From Eriocheir sinensis (lineage: Eukaryota > Arthropoda > Malacostraca > Decapoda > Varunidae): a stretch of 64,000 nucleotides of DNA. The stretch's first letter is position 1; each line of letters opens with the position of its first letter. The stretch spans positions 22,169,717-22,233,716 of the forward strand of contig NC_066515.1 of the NCBI RefSeq assembly GCF_024679095.1, in the 5' to 3' direction. The position numbers were made by a program, and so were the translations under genes. Below the pieces are notes generated by a model, which saw only the letters and a list, made by a program, of their open reading frames with translations, was not told the DNA's origin and ran no database searches. Shown piece after piece: positions 1 to 21,849 of this stretch.

Positions 1-3000
1 CCGAGTTGCCGAACACTGCACGCTTACCGGCATTGTTCACTCCCTTCCTCCTGGGACCCGCGGGATATCTGGGAACTTGCCGCGCATTCATGGATGATAT
101 TTGTCTTTGTTCTGTGTTTCCAACTTTTTGCTTTACTTCGACAATTGAGGCAAATAATTCTCGTCCGATGCTTGGCTTATTTGTTCTTCATATCTTAAAA
201 ACTCCTTCACGATTTGCCAATCTTATATGCTGAGCCGCTTGGGAGGCAAAGATCAGTGTTTGTTCATCTGTTTTCCACATCTTAAAGTTTTCTTGTAGCT
301 TACATAAAGACAAGAGACTCACTGCATAAAAATAACGAGTATACAACTTTTCCACACAAATACCAAGAGGTCTTTTCCAGCTTTCACAAAAAAGACAGGA
401 GACCCAATACGCCATCACACCCTGCATTACCATTTTTCCTGTGACACGTACGCCCTAAACCCTTGCAAACCTCACACATTCTCGTGCGCTTTCCTTGACA
501 CATATATAGCCCAGCATTACAGCCTCGCATGAAGGGCAATACGGAGCCTCCTCGGCGTCACATTACCCAGCAGAGCCCCATAAAGTCCCACCGCAGCTGC
601 TGACGTGCTCATCAAGCCACTTCACGCCCTGAGAGGAACACAAACACTCACCGTCTCTTTATCGATCCAGGGTGAAGAGGACACGACCAGAACAAAACCC
701 CGACCCTCAAATCTCTTCCCGATGGGGCCGTGACGACAGGCAACGCGACGAGAAAAAAAAAAATAGTTTGTATTAAATCTAACTTGCTCATTTTTATTTC
801 ATTTCTGATTCATTGTATCCCCAGCAGCTGATTGAGATATCCTGACATTTGCAATAGTGTTAGTGACTGTTAGCGTATTGGCAAGTTAGGAAATGTAGCC
901 CGGGCCCCTCGCGACCTGATGTTAGCGCGCGCACCGTACTTTGAAGAACTACGGAGTCCACGCCCGATTCCATCCTCCTTCCGCAACTCTTCGGTAATGA
1001 AACTCCTGACTTAGTGAACGTCAACTTAAGCATTTATCTTCTTCTTCCTCGCGAGACAAAGGCGTGTCTATACAATGGGTGCGATTCTTTCAGCATCATC
1101 GCAACATTTCCAGCGCAACATGTCATCTTTCCCTCATAAATAAGACCCAAGCTAACACAAAATACATACTGCGTTCATCGTGTTTTCGGGCCGGAGTCTA
1201 AGAAAGAGGAGGTGAGGAGCGTCTACCTCTGGCTCGATAAATCAGAGCCCACGCCTCATAAACCTCCCGCCGCCGCCGCCCCCGCCAGCCACACAGCGCT
1301 GATCACACCCACTTACTGGGGGCAGCCGGCGAGCCCCCCGCCTCCCACAACAACAACGAGGAAATGCTCACTCTTATGGCCCTATCCACGCCCCATTTAA
1401 TTACGTTTGTTTATTTAGTGATATTTTCAGGGTAAAATAATATTTCGTTGGCGGTAAAACTTTTAAGCACCTGCGTCGTCTCCTGTCAGCCGCCAAAGCC
1501 GACCAAATTATGCAACGTCAATTAAACAGTGACTTATCCCTTTCACTGGTGACCTAGTACTGTTTTATACAAAGGGAATAAGCAAAACAGCATATTTTCA
1601 TGATCCTAAAGTCGATTCCCTCTGACGTAGCACACCAATACATGAAATACCCCGCTAGGCAAGTTAAGGGTGTCTCCGAGCTCGTTTAATGCTTGTTCTT
1701 CGAATTCGCAAGCATTAAGGAAACGAACGATCTAAGGCCTGTTGGCACTACAAGCAGGACTCCCACAATGCATAAGCAGCATTTTCCAACACAAAGTCCA
1801 AATTTTCCCGTTAAAGACAAATACTTCCCCCTCACCCCGACGCTCGATGACAGCTCCGAGGGCTGTCCTTACTTCCAGGTCAAGGTTTGGCACCGCTGTG
1901 GATATGGGCCTCCCCGAGCTGGCCCCGCCCAACCAGCCTTCATAGCCGAGCCTGATTATAGTTAAAACGAATAACTAACTACAGTGAAAATCGTCCGGCC
2001 TCTCGACCTCGTGATCTGATAATACAGAGCTCCGTCTTTACCTATTGACAGTAGTCTGTTGGTGCTAAATACTGAAGTGTAGCGACAAAATAGTAGGCTT
2101 GCCCACTAAGGACTGTAACCTATCGCCGGTAAAGAAAGGAACCCTTCCTATTTTACCCTGAAATGTCGTCTGGCTCTCTGACCACTGTCAAAATTAGAAT
2201 ACCTGTCAGAACATGAGAAAACATTCAGTACCTGTTGTTGTTTTCGGCCGCGCATTCAGTACTTTCACGAGTCACGACCTGTTGTTGTGATTTAAACGTG
2301 TGCCTTTCCAACGGTACTTGTTTTTATCATTTCTTATTTTTCCTTTTCTTTTATATTATTACTATTCTGTATGTTTTAATATATATTTAAGATATACAAA
2401 TATCCCAAATTTTCCAAAAATGTGTCACTTTCCCAAACTTTACACTAAAACTCATCGAAAGTTTATATCTAGGGAAAGAGTGAGAGGGAGAAAGGATCAC
2501 AAGGTTAGGAATTTTTGTCGTCCTGCCACGGAGTGTGCTGTTTGCTGAACTGCATGATCAAACGAAAAAATTAACCCTTAAAACTTTTTTTAAATAAGGT
2601 TCTGCATTATTAACAGAGGGCTGCCCATGACTGTTACTACTACTTTTCCTACTCCTTGTCTGTGCCTTCCACACACATGGATCTCACCCATATTAACAGT
2701 ACTTCATGGCTCCTTATCCTCATCTTTTCTTACGTGCTTGCATTTGTAGAATATTGTCTGCTGTGGATGCAGCTGGGGCAGACCTCCAAGCATGTACTTC
2801 AGCAAGACCTCATTTCCCTCTGCAACAAGGAGTGGGGATAGGTTCATATTACACTACGCCTAGAAAATAATAGCCAATGAGATGCACGAGAAAAAGATCA
2901 TCCATTGAAATGGGCCACACTCACTTTCCCATCAAGCCAGTGAAATTCTCCTTTCCATTTCTGATCCTCTCCATACTTAATAAGCTTCAGTGCTGGTCTG

Positions 3001-3020
3001 TCACCTACCATAAGTGTATT
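1..3020. other. Non-coding flank, no gene recognised
   Basis: No ORF here has the composition or splice context of a gene; the short ORFs are chance. A strong splice-donor-like site lies on the minus strand near 650 (GAGACG followed by GTGAGTG) with a GC-rich 120-base stretch upstream of it, so a non-coding 5' exon of a gene running leftward out of the window is possible, but no ATG supports it. A CCG-rich run at 1268-1290 is simple sequence. Confidence 0.5.
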
Positions 3021-3023
3021 CCC

Positions 3024-3330
3024 CTAACTTTGCCTAAAGTTGGGGGAATACGCTATACCTACGCCTGGCTTCAGTGCTCATTTCCATCTCATTGGCCCTT
3101 GGGCGTGTGGTGGGTGAGAACCCATTACCCCGAGACATAAGGCAAGTGCAACACCTGGCTTGCCACAATTTACCTTCCCCAGGTTTCCCCAGGTGTCTAT
3201 TTATCAAAGTCTGAAAGGGATGATGAACAGCTGGGTGGGCTGCACTCCAACTACCCAGACCGGGATTCAAACCCAGGCCCACAGATTCGTAGTTAGGCAT
3301 GCTAACCATAACACCACAGAGGCACATGCA
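3024..3330 (-). mobile_element. tRNA-derived SINE, family A, near full length
   Basis: Read on the minus strand the element starts with a tRNA-like head: an A-box-like TGGTGTTATGGTTAGC and a B-box-like GGGTTTGAATCCCGG around 3268-3315, followed by a conserved body ending near 3024. The same body recurs at 27022-27230 and 35062-35352 and the head again at 47120-47245, all in the same orientation, which identifies it as a dispersed family rather than a gene. ORFs across it are accidental. Confidence 0.75.
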
Positions 3331-4371
3331 TGTATGCATTACTTAAAGACAAAATGTCTCAGACATTTACTATACACTTTATTAATACCACTGAGTCAGG
3401 GTTTAAACAGGTTAAGACACTGACCCACCCAGAAGAGACCCTATCTTTTAGAGTTCATTATACACATTATAAACAGAACAACAGATAGGACAAATCATTA
3501 TCTCTCAATTAAATGCAGCTGCATCAACACCCTGGAATGTACATAAACTATATCTTTCAACAATCAAATGTAGACACTGACTCTTCTCACCCTCAAAACC
3601 ATTATGCTCACCACACAACTGTTCCACTACATGTATATGTACAACCGCACCTAACTACAACAAATTGTGCTTGGCAACAACAGTATATGTCTACAACCTA
3701 TACAAAACTTGAAGGGCAGGTGTTCACAGCGCACCATAATTAATAGGTAACTGGGCTAAGGCTGCAGGGCTTTCTAGGCCAGACAGGCAAGCCCCATCTC
3801 CCTGCACCATGTACCCCCAGGATGATTGCCCAGCATGTCAAATAAATATCAACTATGATGATACTGACGAGTGAATGATTTACACAGGATGTGACATTAT
3901 GCTTCAAGACGTTGGCTCTATCAGTATTGGTACAGTACAGACATATTTCTACTAAGTACTTGATACTTCCCTGAATAATTTTTCTTTGTCTACAGCTCAA
4001 AAAAATAACTCATTAATGGAAGTTGCTAGTTGCTTAATAACTTTCACCTGAACACTGGCACTTAAATTTCTTTGATTTCAACATCGAAAATAAATAAAAT
4101 ATACTCTGTATAAATAGAACAAGGCTCATCTCTGTAATTTAAAAATAAAAACATACATAAAACTGCAACATTATTACACTTTCTACTTCATCTACTACTG
4201 GACACAAGAAGTCAAGTTTCTGAGTATCTTACAACATTACAATTCCACACATACAACATGCTGTTAGTCATGTCTTGGAACAACTGTTGACCAACAAGAC
4301 ACCTGGGACAAGACATACAACCAGCTGATTTAAAACTCCCACTGAAATACTGGAGAAGGTCCTTTGCCCCT
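3331..4371. other. 3' flank / 3' UTR of the V-ATPase B gene
   Basis: AT-rich sequence without coding signal lying downstream, in the sense of transcription, of the minus-strand V-ATPase B stop codon at 4372. A minus-strand AATAAA (TTTATT at 3378-3383) is the nearest exact poly(A) signal I saw, about 1 kb past the stop, so the true 3' end is unsettled. Confidence 0.4.
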
Positions 4372-14483
<10,112 letters not shown>

Positions 14484-14504
<21 letters not shown>

Positions 14505-14538
14505 ATGATGTCAGCTGATCAATGGACACGCGCGCCAT
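14484..14538 (-). promoter_or_regulatory. Upstream out-of-frame ATG (possible uORF) of V-ATPase B
   Basis: On the minus strand an ATG at 14538 in the strong context GCCATGG lies 34 bases ahead of the in-frame start. Translated through the splice into exon 2 it would stop at TAG after about 27 codons, overlapping the main start codon. Whether it is in the mRNA depends on the cap site, which the sequence does not show. Confidence 0.45.
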
Positions 14539-14590
14539 GGCGGGATCGAACGGCGGCCCCTCGTGTCACTCTCCTTCGATCCCGCCATGG
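14535..14590. repeat. Perfect 16-bp inverted repeat at the V-ATPase B 5' end
   Basis: CCATGGCGGGATCGAA at 14535-14550 is matched by its exact complement at 14575-14590, with a 24-base loop. It sits exactly where the 5' UTR or core promoter should be, and each arm carries a CCATGG. Confidence 0.9.
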
Positions 14591-14603
14591 TGTATACGGC
14601 GCC

Positions 14604-14920
14604 AAATCCAAAATATACTTGTTTAATTGTCCATAGACCACTTCACAGCTTCCTTTTCTCCTTTCTAAAGCTTAAATTTAAAAGAGCATAGCCAAAACTT
14701 TAATTTCTTGTACTCAGACTCTCTGTTCTCCTGTACTTTGTGAGTTTATGAATCAACTTCGAAATCCAAAAAATATACTTGTTTAATTGTCCATAATCAG
14801 TTCAGAGCTTACTTTTCTCCTTTCTAAAGCTTAAATTTAAAAGAGCATAGCCAAAACTCTTATTTCCTGTACTCAGATTCTTCATTCGCCTGTACTTTGT
14901 GAGTTTATAAATCAACCTCG
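14604..14920. repeat. Tandem duplication, two units of about 158 bases
   Basis: The block starting AAATCCAAAATATACTTG at 14604 is repeated at 14762 with few changes, both ending before a shared GTGAGTTTAT-AATCAAC phrase. It lies immediately upstream of the V-ATPase B start region. Confidence 0.9.
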
Positions 14921-15584
14921 ATCACAGACTCCACCGTAGATTTTAAGTTGTACACAATTAACAAGTTTGATCATGAGGGTCAGTTTGATATATATTTTAC
15001 TGTGAGTCTGAGCAATAAACATTAATTGGTAAAGCTAGTAACCCGGCTATGCATTGCCCTTGTTCCTATATCCCAATGGTACGGAGATGAACACGGAGGT
15101 CATGCGCGATTGTATTCTTTTATAATAGTGTATGCTCCCATCTTCACCAACCTAGCAAGTAGTAGTAGTAGTAGTAGTAGTATATGGTAATGAAATCCGT
15201 GGAATATGGTGTTGGAATGGATGGTGAGGGTTAGGTATGATGATGGTGAGTATAGTGATGGGGGTTTGTGATAATGATAGTGATTTTAATGTGATCTTGT
15301 ACTTATTCTGATGCTGATAGTGGTGGATGATAGTGGTGGTGGTGATGGGAGAGAGGGTGATGATAGTGAGTGGTGATGATGATGATGATGGTGTTAATGA
15401 TGAATATAACATAGAAAAAGAAAGGCAGAGGTGCTGGTAATGGTGATGGAGGTCATGGTGATAGTGGTAATCGAAAAGAATGGGATGGTGACGAAGGCGG
15501 TGCAGGTTGTGGTGAAGATAGTGGGTGATGGTGCCGATGGTGATGCGTGACAGTGGTATAAGGGTGATAAAAGGGTGGTATAAG

Positions 15585-16181
15585 CAGAGGTGCGGTACTT
15601 AGAGCGGTAGTGCGGTAGTGTGATAGTACCGCATCACAAAAAAAGTACCGCACTACTGCACCACCGCAAAATTTCTGAAAATACCGCACTACCGCGGACC
15701 GCACTAAAAAATCCTGCGGTGCTTTTTTGTGGTACTTTGAAAACTATCAAAGACGACATCTGCAGCGCGGCATGCTCAGAATTTTTTTTTTTTTTTTTTT
15801 TTTTTTTACAGTGAATCGGACTCAGTCAATCGGTATCAGTCATCAGAATCAGTGATTCAATCATTGTCTTTTCAGTTATTGTTCAAAATTAAATACTAAA
15901 TACAGACTAAACTAGTAAATAAATTGATTCCAAAAGTGCATTTGTAGCAGTTTGATTTATTATTGCTTTTATTTTGGGAAAATCTATTGTAAATTAAGGC
16001 AATTGTACTATTTTAAGCATGTTTCCTTTGTTTGGAGAGCCAGGATAGGATAGATAGTATTTTTATTTTGACTACCGCTAACGCAGTACCGCACACCGCG
16101 TACCGCACTGGGAAAGAAAAAAAAAAGGAACCGCACTACCGCAACCGCACTACTGATTTTTCAGTACCGCGCCCTCCTCTG
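15585..16181. mobile_element. Non-autonomous hAT-type element (597 bp)
   Basis: The left end CAGAGGTGCGGTACT and the complement of the right end, CAGAGGAGGGCGCGGTACT, form imperfect terminal inverted repeats. The flanks are an exact 8-base duplication GGTATAAG (15577-15584 and 16182-16189). Both subterminal zones are crowded with GTACCGC/GCGGTA words, as expected of transposase-binding repeats. No transposase is encoded. A poly(T) run lies at 15781-15807. Confidence 0.85.
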
Positions 16182-16249
16182 GGTATAAGGGTGCCCAGCC
16201 AGCAAAAAATGTGGGCCTCAGGTGGGCAACATATGGGAAAATTAATAAG

Positions 16250-16790
16250 GTTAGTATATAAGGTCGAAAGGGCTGGTTCTCTGCGATGCATGTCTGTATT
16301 GCATTCTTTTATACACCCCATGCTTGCAGGAAGGGCTATACGTACTGAAATTTATACACAGGTAATTATACGCAGCAGGAAATGAAGAATGGAATGTTTG
16401 TATAAGGTCAAAAGGGCTGGTTCTTGACGATGTATGTCTGTATTGCATTCTCCCATACACTCCATGCTTGCTGGAAGGGTTATACCTTATACGTACTGAA
16501 ATTTATGCAAAAGCAATTATACGTAACAGGAAAATGATAAATGAGATGGTTGTATAAGGTCAAAAGGGCTGAATCTCGATGATGTGTCTGTGTTGCATTC
16601 GTTCATACACTCCATGCTTGCAGGAAGGGTTATACGTAATGACTGCTATACACAAACTAATATACATAACAGGGAAATGATGAATAAGATGTTTGTAAGA
16701 GGTCAAAAGGGCTGATTCTCGATGATGTATGTCTGTATTGCATTCTCCCATACACCATGCTTGCAGGAAGGGTTATACGCATAGCTGGGC
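16250..16790. repeat. Tandem repeat, unit about 145-150 bases, nearly 4 copies
   Basis: The phrase AGGTC(G/A)AAAGGGCTG occurs at 16261, 16405, 16557 and 16700, and each copy continues through a TGTCTGTATTGCATTC-like and a CCATGCTTGCAGGAAGGG-like segment. Long minus-strand ORFs across it follow from the lack of stops in the unit and have no protein features. Confidence 0.9.
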
Positions 16791-16990
16791 ACGATGACAG
16801 AAAACCTTATTCCTGATAACCGATAACTGATAATGAAAAACCTTAACGGTGATAACTGATATTCGTTAACTGGAGACACAAATATAGGCGATAACCGAAA
16901 ACCGATATAAATCCACAATTCCGATACTAACTAGCGATAAGATCGATAGGCGAAAACGATACTATATTGATATTTCAAATAAAAAACATA
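16785..16990. repeat. GATAACCGATAACTGATA-rich degenerate repeat
   Basis: A run of degenerate GATAAC/CGATAA words begins with GCTGGGCACGAT. The style resembles the subterminal repeats of the two hAT-type elements in this window, but I found no matching far end or target duplication, so a truncated element is only a suggestion. Confidence 0.4.
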
Positions 16991-17059
16991 GATGAATTCA
17001 AATTTTCATTATCTGTATTTTAGAAAACTTACAAAACCTGAAAACCACACGCTGACACG

Positions 17060-17560
17060 TACCTATGGACGGTAATACTAGAAACGCCTGAACCGTTGTT
17101 GTTACTTGGCGTCCCCACTGTCAAAAGCTGGCTCTTTTTTTTACAAACACTGGTCTCTCGTGAACTGCGCATGCTCAGACCAGCAAGCGTAGACCTGTAC
17201 AGTCTCACAAAGCTTTTAAACTGTAATTAAGAGTTGCTGGAAGGCTGAATCAGACATATTATACCACTACCACCATCCTCGCTGTTTCTAGAACGACACT
17301 CTGAACGAGTTGTATTTATATGTACAGAGTGTCGTTCTAAAAACAACGAGGATGGTGGTACTCTATGTTTGATTCAGCTTTCCAGCAACTCTTAATGTGT
17401 TAAAAAGCTTTGTGAGACTGTACAGGTCTACACTTACTGGTCTGAGCATGCGCAGCTCACGAGAGACCAGTGTTTGTAAACATAAGCGCCAGCTTTTGAC
17501 GATGGGTCACCAAATAGCACAACACCGGGTGCCTTCAATACCATGGCATGCTCACAAACG
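17060..17560. mobile_element. Long palindrome (foldback element), arms about 180-240 bases
   Basis: The left arm (best part 17121-17303) and the right arm (17326-17500) are about 90 percent complementary, with only about 22 bases between the innermost AGAACGACACTCTG and its complement. Weaker complementarity extends outward to about 17060 and 17560. Transcribed, it would form a long hairpin. No coding content is evident. Confidence 0.85.
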
Positions 17561-17713
17561 AATATGGAATATCAAATCTGAGGCAGTGAATAATCATTCT
17601 GGGGGCAAAGTTAAATGATTTTTATCTTTGATGTATTGATTTTTGAGTAACATAAAAAAAATAACCTAGTATTTTAATTTTGATGATCTAAGTATGAAAT
17701 CTCTTCACCGAAG

Positions 17714-17876
<163 letters not shown>

Positions 17877-18044
17877 TTTTTATAGTGATGCTTACAAACT
17901 TGATCAAATATTATAGGTGACTATGCGGAGGTAATGTCAAATATGCTCTCGTGTTTATAAAGGAAAGTGATGAAAGAAAAAAAAAGTCTACATAGTTTTT
18001 TTTTTTTTTTTATCTGGGTCCATACATTACATCATAGCCAAGAA

Positions 18045-18046
<2 letters not shown>

Positions 18047-18105
<59 letters not shown>

Positions 18106-18165
18106 AAGACTAATAACACCGCCATCTGTGAGAAGTGCAAGACCTGATGAGAGAGGTGGGTATAG

Positions 18166-18228
<63 letters not shown>
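18047..18228. repeat. (GT)n and (GA)n microsatellites
   Basis: A (GT)n tract at 18047-18104 and a (GA)n tract at about 18168-18228 lie 60 bases apart, about 500 bases upstream of the methyltransferase start; the sequence remains purine-rich to about 18400. Confidence 0.97.
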
Positions 18229-18229
<1 letters not shown>

Positions 18230-18702
18230 GATAAGAGAATACATAATTGGGAGAGCGTGAGAAAAGAGAGGGGAAGGGAGAGGAGCAAACCAAGAGGGGG
18301 TAAGAAGTGAGTTAAAGGGAAGAGGGAGGATGGGTGAGCAGGGGAGATGGGGAGAGAGGGAGGGAGGGAGAGGCAGGGAGTTCAAAGGAGGGAGCTGCAG
18401 GGGAGGGAGTGGAGTAACTGTCGAGAGGGATCACTGCTGACACTGAACCTGCTGGAGTCAGTCTGCGCAGGCCAGGAGGCGAAGGAGGAGCACACAGCCT
18501 ACCTCAAGTGCTTACATTAGGTATCTCCTCCTGTGGACTTTTTTTTTAATACAAATTCATCCCAAATCACGTAAGTCGACTCATGCAGTGCTCAAACAAA
18601 ACGCATTAATTATCATCATACATCGATAGTTCTTTCACATAAATATTAACAGTGCATTCGCAACTACCTCAGAGTTCGGTTGAGCCCTGCACGCGGCTAA
18701 CC

Positions 18703-19073
18703 ATGGACGGTCCCAAGGAAGGAGTGGAGGAGGACGCGGGATGCGGCTGCCTGTACACCGTCCTGGGCCTGCTGGCAGTGGTGTGGCTCCTCCTGAAACT
18801 CGCCTACGCCGTGCACGACAGGTAAGGCAGCGGGCGGCAGTGGTGGCCTTGAGCAGGGCAGAGCCGCTGGCATGGTAACACGTTGGATATAATGAGTACA
18901 AATGGCTGTCACGATTATCATCCTGACTAGGGAAAGCAGTCATTGCTGCTGCTACTCTGACTCCTACTGATACTACTATGATAGTACTGCTGCTGCGATT
19001 GCTGCTGCTCTGACTACTACTACTTTTAGTAATATTATTACTGGTACTAACACAACCACCACCACCACCACCG

Positions 19074-19108
<35 letters not shown>

Positions 19109-21064
19109 GAAAGTATTACTAATACTGCTGCTGCTGCTTCCTCTTTCTCTTTCAGGGGCTTCGTGGTGCAGTGGTTAGCACACCCGGCTCACAACCGAGA
19201 GAGCCCGGGTTCGATTCCCGGGCGGGCGAAGTGGAAAAATTTGGGTGGCTTTTCCGATACCCTACGCCCCTGTCCACCCAGCATCATCATCAAAGGTCCC
19301 AAGTCCTTGGAACTGTGCTAAAGGAGTCCCAAGCGTGCTTGGGACTCCTTGAGACCACTTCCATGGACTTGGGACCTTTGATGAAACCGGCCCCAGGTGT
19401 TAATCGGGGCAGACGTTGCGCCGACTAAACGAAACTTTCTTCTCTCTCTCTCTCTCTCTCTTTCTCTGTGCCTCCTTGACACATGCGTGACATCATCAAT
19501 CACATCGCACCCTTGTCTCACCTTCAAAGTTTTGAATGTTTGTTGCACTGTAAATTTATTCTACTTGGGCCTATTTCTACGTAACCTTCCCCATAAATAC
19601 AGATAAGACAATCCAAGTAAGGAAGTATCTATTAACTATTTTCTTCATCTCATAAGTGTCTGCCTTTATACGTGAAATAGGTAAATAGGTACAAAAAATA
19701 TTGACCTTTGACGAGGGATGACCTGACCACCGAAACGCACAAAGTCAAACAGCGCCATGAAATGCAGACAGTAATAACAACATTAACAAATAACTAAAAA
19801 AACATCTACAAGTTCTCCGGCTACTACTACTAATAATAATAACAACAACCATGATAATAATAATAACAAAAATACTCGATTAGTAGTGTAAGTACAGTAG
19901 CTAGGAAAGAGAAACCCTAACAAGTGACCCCTTCCCCAGGTGGTTCCCGTGGGTGATGCACTTCTGTAGTAAGGACATCTTCCTGCCGTTGGAGGAAGTG
20001 AAGAAGGAGCTCTTTGCCAGCATGGCCTCAATCGTGTCCCATGACCCCGAACTCCAGAAGAAAAAGGCCATCAGGATACTGGAAATAGGCGTAGGCACGG
20101 GTAAGCTATGATGATACTAGTGATTGTAGTAGTAATAGAGATTGTAGTAGTAGTAGTAGTAGTAGATGGAGGAAGGCGTGGTAGATGAAACCATACATAG
20201 TGAATTTTTTTTTCACTTGATCGCTGATAGTACTTTACGTAACTTCCTCCACTTTCAATTCAACAACACGAGTTCAAATTCAGTTTACGTTATTATTCCT
20301 TCCTGCCGCAGGGGTCAACTTCGCCCACTACCCCAACGGCAGTCACCTGGTGGTCGTGGATCCTAACCCAAACTTCAGAAAATATTACGAGGACAACAAA
20401 AAGAAATTCCCCGACATTCAAGCCGAGGAAATCATAGTGACCACAGGTGGGTAGATCGCCTACTAGTATCCTGTCAATGCTTTCCTCTTTCTGTATGGCT
20501 GAGCAGTTTTATGATTTCGTTCGGCGCAAGAAGTATACCCTAATTACCTTTTGCTTCCCTTCAGGTGACAAGATGGACATGGTGAAGGACAATTCGGTGG
20601 ACGTGGTTGTGGTGACGTTGGTCTTGTGTAGCTTGGACAAGGTGGAGGCGACGCTGAAGGAGATACTGCGTGTGCTGACCCCGGTGAGTGAGTGAGAGAG
20701 ATGGGGTGCGAAAGCGAGAGCGAGAAAGAGAGAACATGCCAACTATATATACTTTCCTATGGTGGGTACATATTTCACCCTATCTTCTCTTCCTTCTCAG
20801 GGTGGTAAATTCTACTTCATGGAGCACATTGTCGAGTTTGACCTCAAGAAACATTGGCTCCGGCGCAGGCTTCAGCACGTCTTCACCCACTGGATCCCCG
20901 TGTGGCCGTTCATCTTCGACGGGTGCTGCCTCGACCGCGACACCCTGCCACCCATCCAGCAGGCCGGGTTCTCCTCCGTCCACGCTCAGAAGTACTACGC
21001 GCCCGTCCCAAACTTTATCTTCGAGATTGAGAGTCCTAATCTAAAAGGCGTCGCCACAAAGTAG
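18703..21064 (+). CDS. METTL7: METTL7/TMT1-like membrane methyltransferase (complete, 5 exons)
   Basis: SAM-dependent methyltransferase of the METTL7A/B (TMT1A/B) family; vertebrate members are ER/lipid-droplet membrane proteins and have been described as alkyl thiol methyltransferases. Exons: 18703-18821, 19940-20100, 20312-20446, 20565-20683, 20801-21064, all in phase, 265 aa (vertebrate proteins about 244). A single hydrophobic segment at residues about 17-35 is the expected N-terminal anchor. SAM-binding motif I is ILEIGVGTG (residues 86-94), followed by VVVDPNPNF with the acidic residue D110, then TLVLCSL and the motif around GGKFYFMEH. All match the family closely. An AATAAA at 21533-21538 lies about 470 bases past the stop. 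Substrate in this organism is unknown. Intron 1 carries a SINE. Confidence 0.94.
19070..19106. repeat. (CTA)n microsatellite
   Basis: Trinucleotide run in intron 1 of the methyltransferase gene, amid wider CTG/CTA-rich sequence from 18950. Confidence 0.9.
19153..19462 (+). mobile_element. tRNA(Val)-like SINE, family B
   Basis: The head (19155-19232) has an A-box TGGTGCAGTGG, a B-box GGTTCGATTCC, a T-arm-like CCGGGTTCGATTCCCGG and an anticodon loop CTCACAA (CAC, Val), but the acceptor stem does not close, so it is not a working tRNA. The body contains two oppositely oriented GGTCCCAAGT segments and ends in a (TC)n tract at 19440-19462. It lies in intron 1 of the methyltransferase gene. Confidence 0.75.
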
Positions 21065-21532
21065 TGGTGTGTGTGTGTGCGTGTGCGCGTGCGCGCACGT
21101 ATTTCTTTCACGAGATTTGCAAATATGACTTAAGACCCGCCCCTCATCTTCAAGACTACCAAAACCTTATTCTTTCAAACCAGACTACCATAAAAGTGAG
21201 AGGAGTTAACTATTTTAGTCTTACTGACAAATGACCGATTATAAATACGGACTTATGTAAAATAGGTTCTACAGCGGAACATTCTGGTTAATCCTCATAG
21301 TCTTACATAATTGTTTCAATACAAAAATCATATGGTAATACTGAACCTAATAGTTATTACACAGCAAGTGCCTCCAACGCCTGAACCTCACGCCCCAACA
21401 CCAGCCTTGACCACCTGGCTCACCGCTCTACCACTGACAGCCATGACTAACACCTGCTGAAGCTTTTACGTAGTTATTCTCTTGTTTCAAATGTTCTTGT
21501 TTTTCAGTTCCTATGTGGCGTGATATATGGCA

Positions 21533-21563
21533 AATAAAACGAGTCCATAAATTTGGTTTTATT
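21533..21563. terminator. Palindromic bidirectional poly(A) signal pair
   Basis: AATAAAAC at 21533-21540 and its complement GTTTTATT at 21556-21563 place a poly(A) signal on each strand within 31 bases, between the convergent methyltransferase (stop 21064) and GILT (stop 21850) genes. Another minus-strand signal is TTTATT at 21661-21666, nearer the GILT stop and perhaps the one that gene uses. Confidence 0.55.
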
Positions 21564-21849
21564 CTCAGCTCCGTCTGTTACCCACACAGTGCTGTGGAAA
21601 ACTACGGCTAACAGGAGGTCATTGAAAGTTTGAATAACGGAATTTTGTAGGTTACTAATTTTTATTATAAACTTGACTACTTACGTAGACAAATATAGAT
21701 AAACGAGGTAAAAATAGTGTACGAACACCAATATTTTCGCGACATTTCTAGTAAACTTTCCATTACTGATGCAGTTCAAATGTTAATCACTGCGCTTTTC
21801 TCGATTCCTCATAACGGCCTTTGTATTCCGAGGGGCGCGGCGCGGAGCA

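Noticed and set aside
15153..15560. GAT/GGT-rich stretch as a CRISPR-like or regulatory array
   Set aside because: Irregular simple sequence without spaced identical repeats, in a eukaryotic genome.
16136..16918. Series of minus-strand ORFs with similar sequence
   Set aside because: They repeat because the DNA is a tandem array of about 147 bases; no protein features.
18010..18310. Ser-Leu, Thr-His and Arg-Glu repeat ORFs
   Set aside because: They come from (GA)n and (GT)n tracts on both strands.
19155..19232. Possible tRNA-Val gene
   Set aside because: The acceptor stem does not close next to the T-arm and a SINE body with a TC tail follows.
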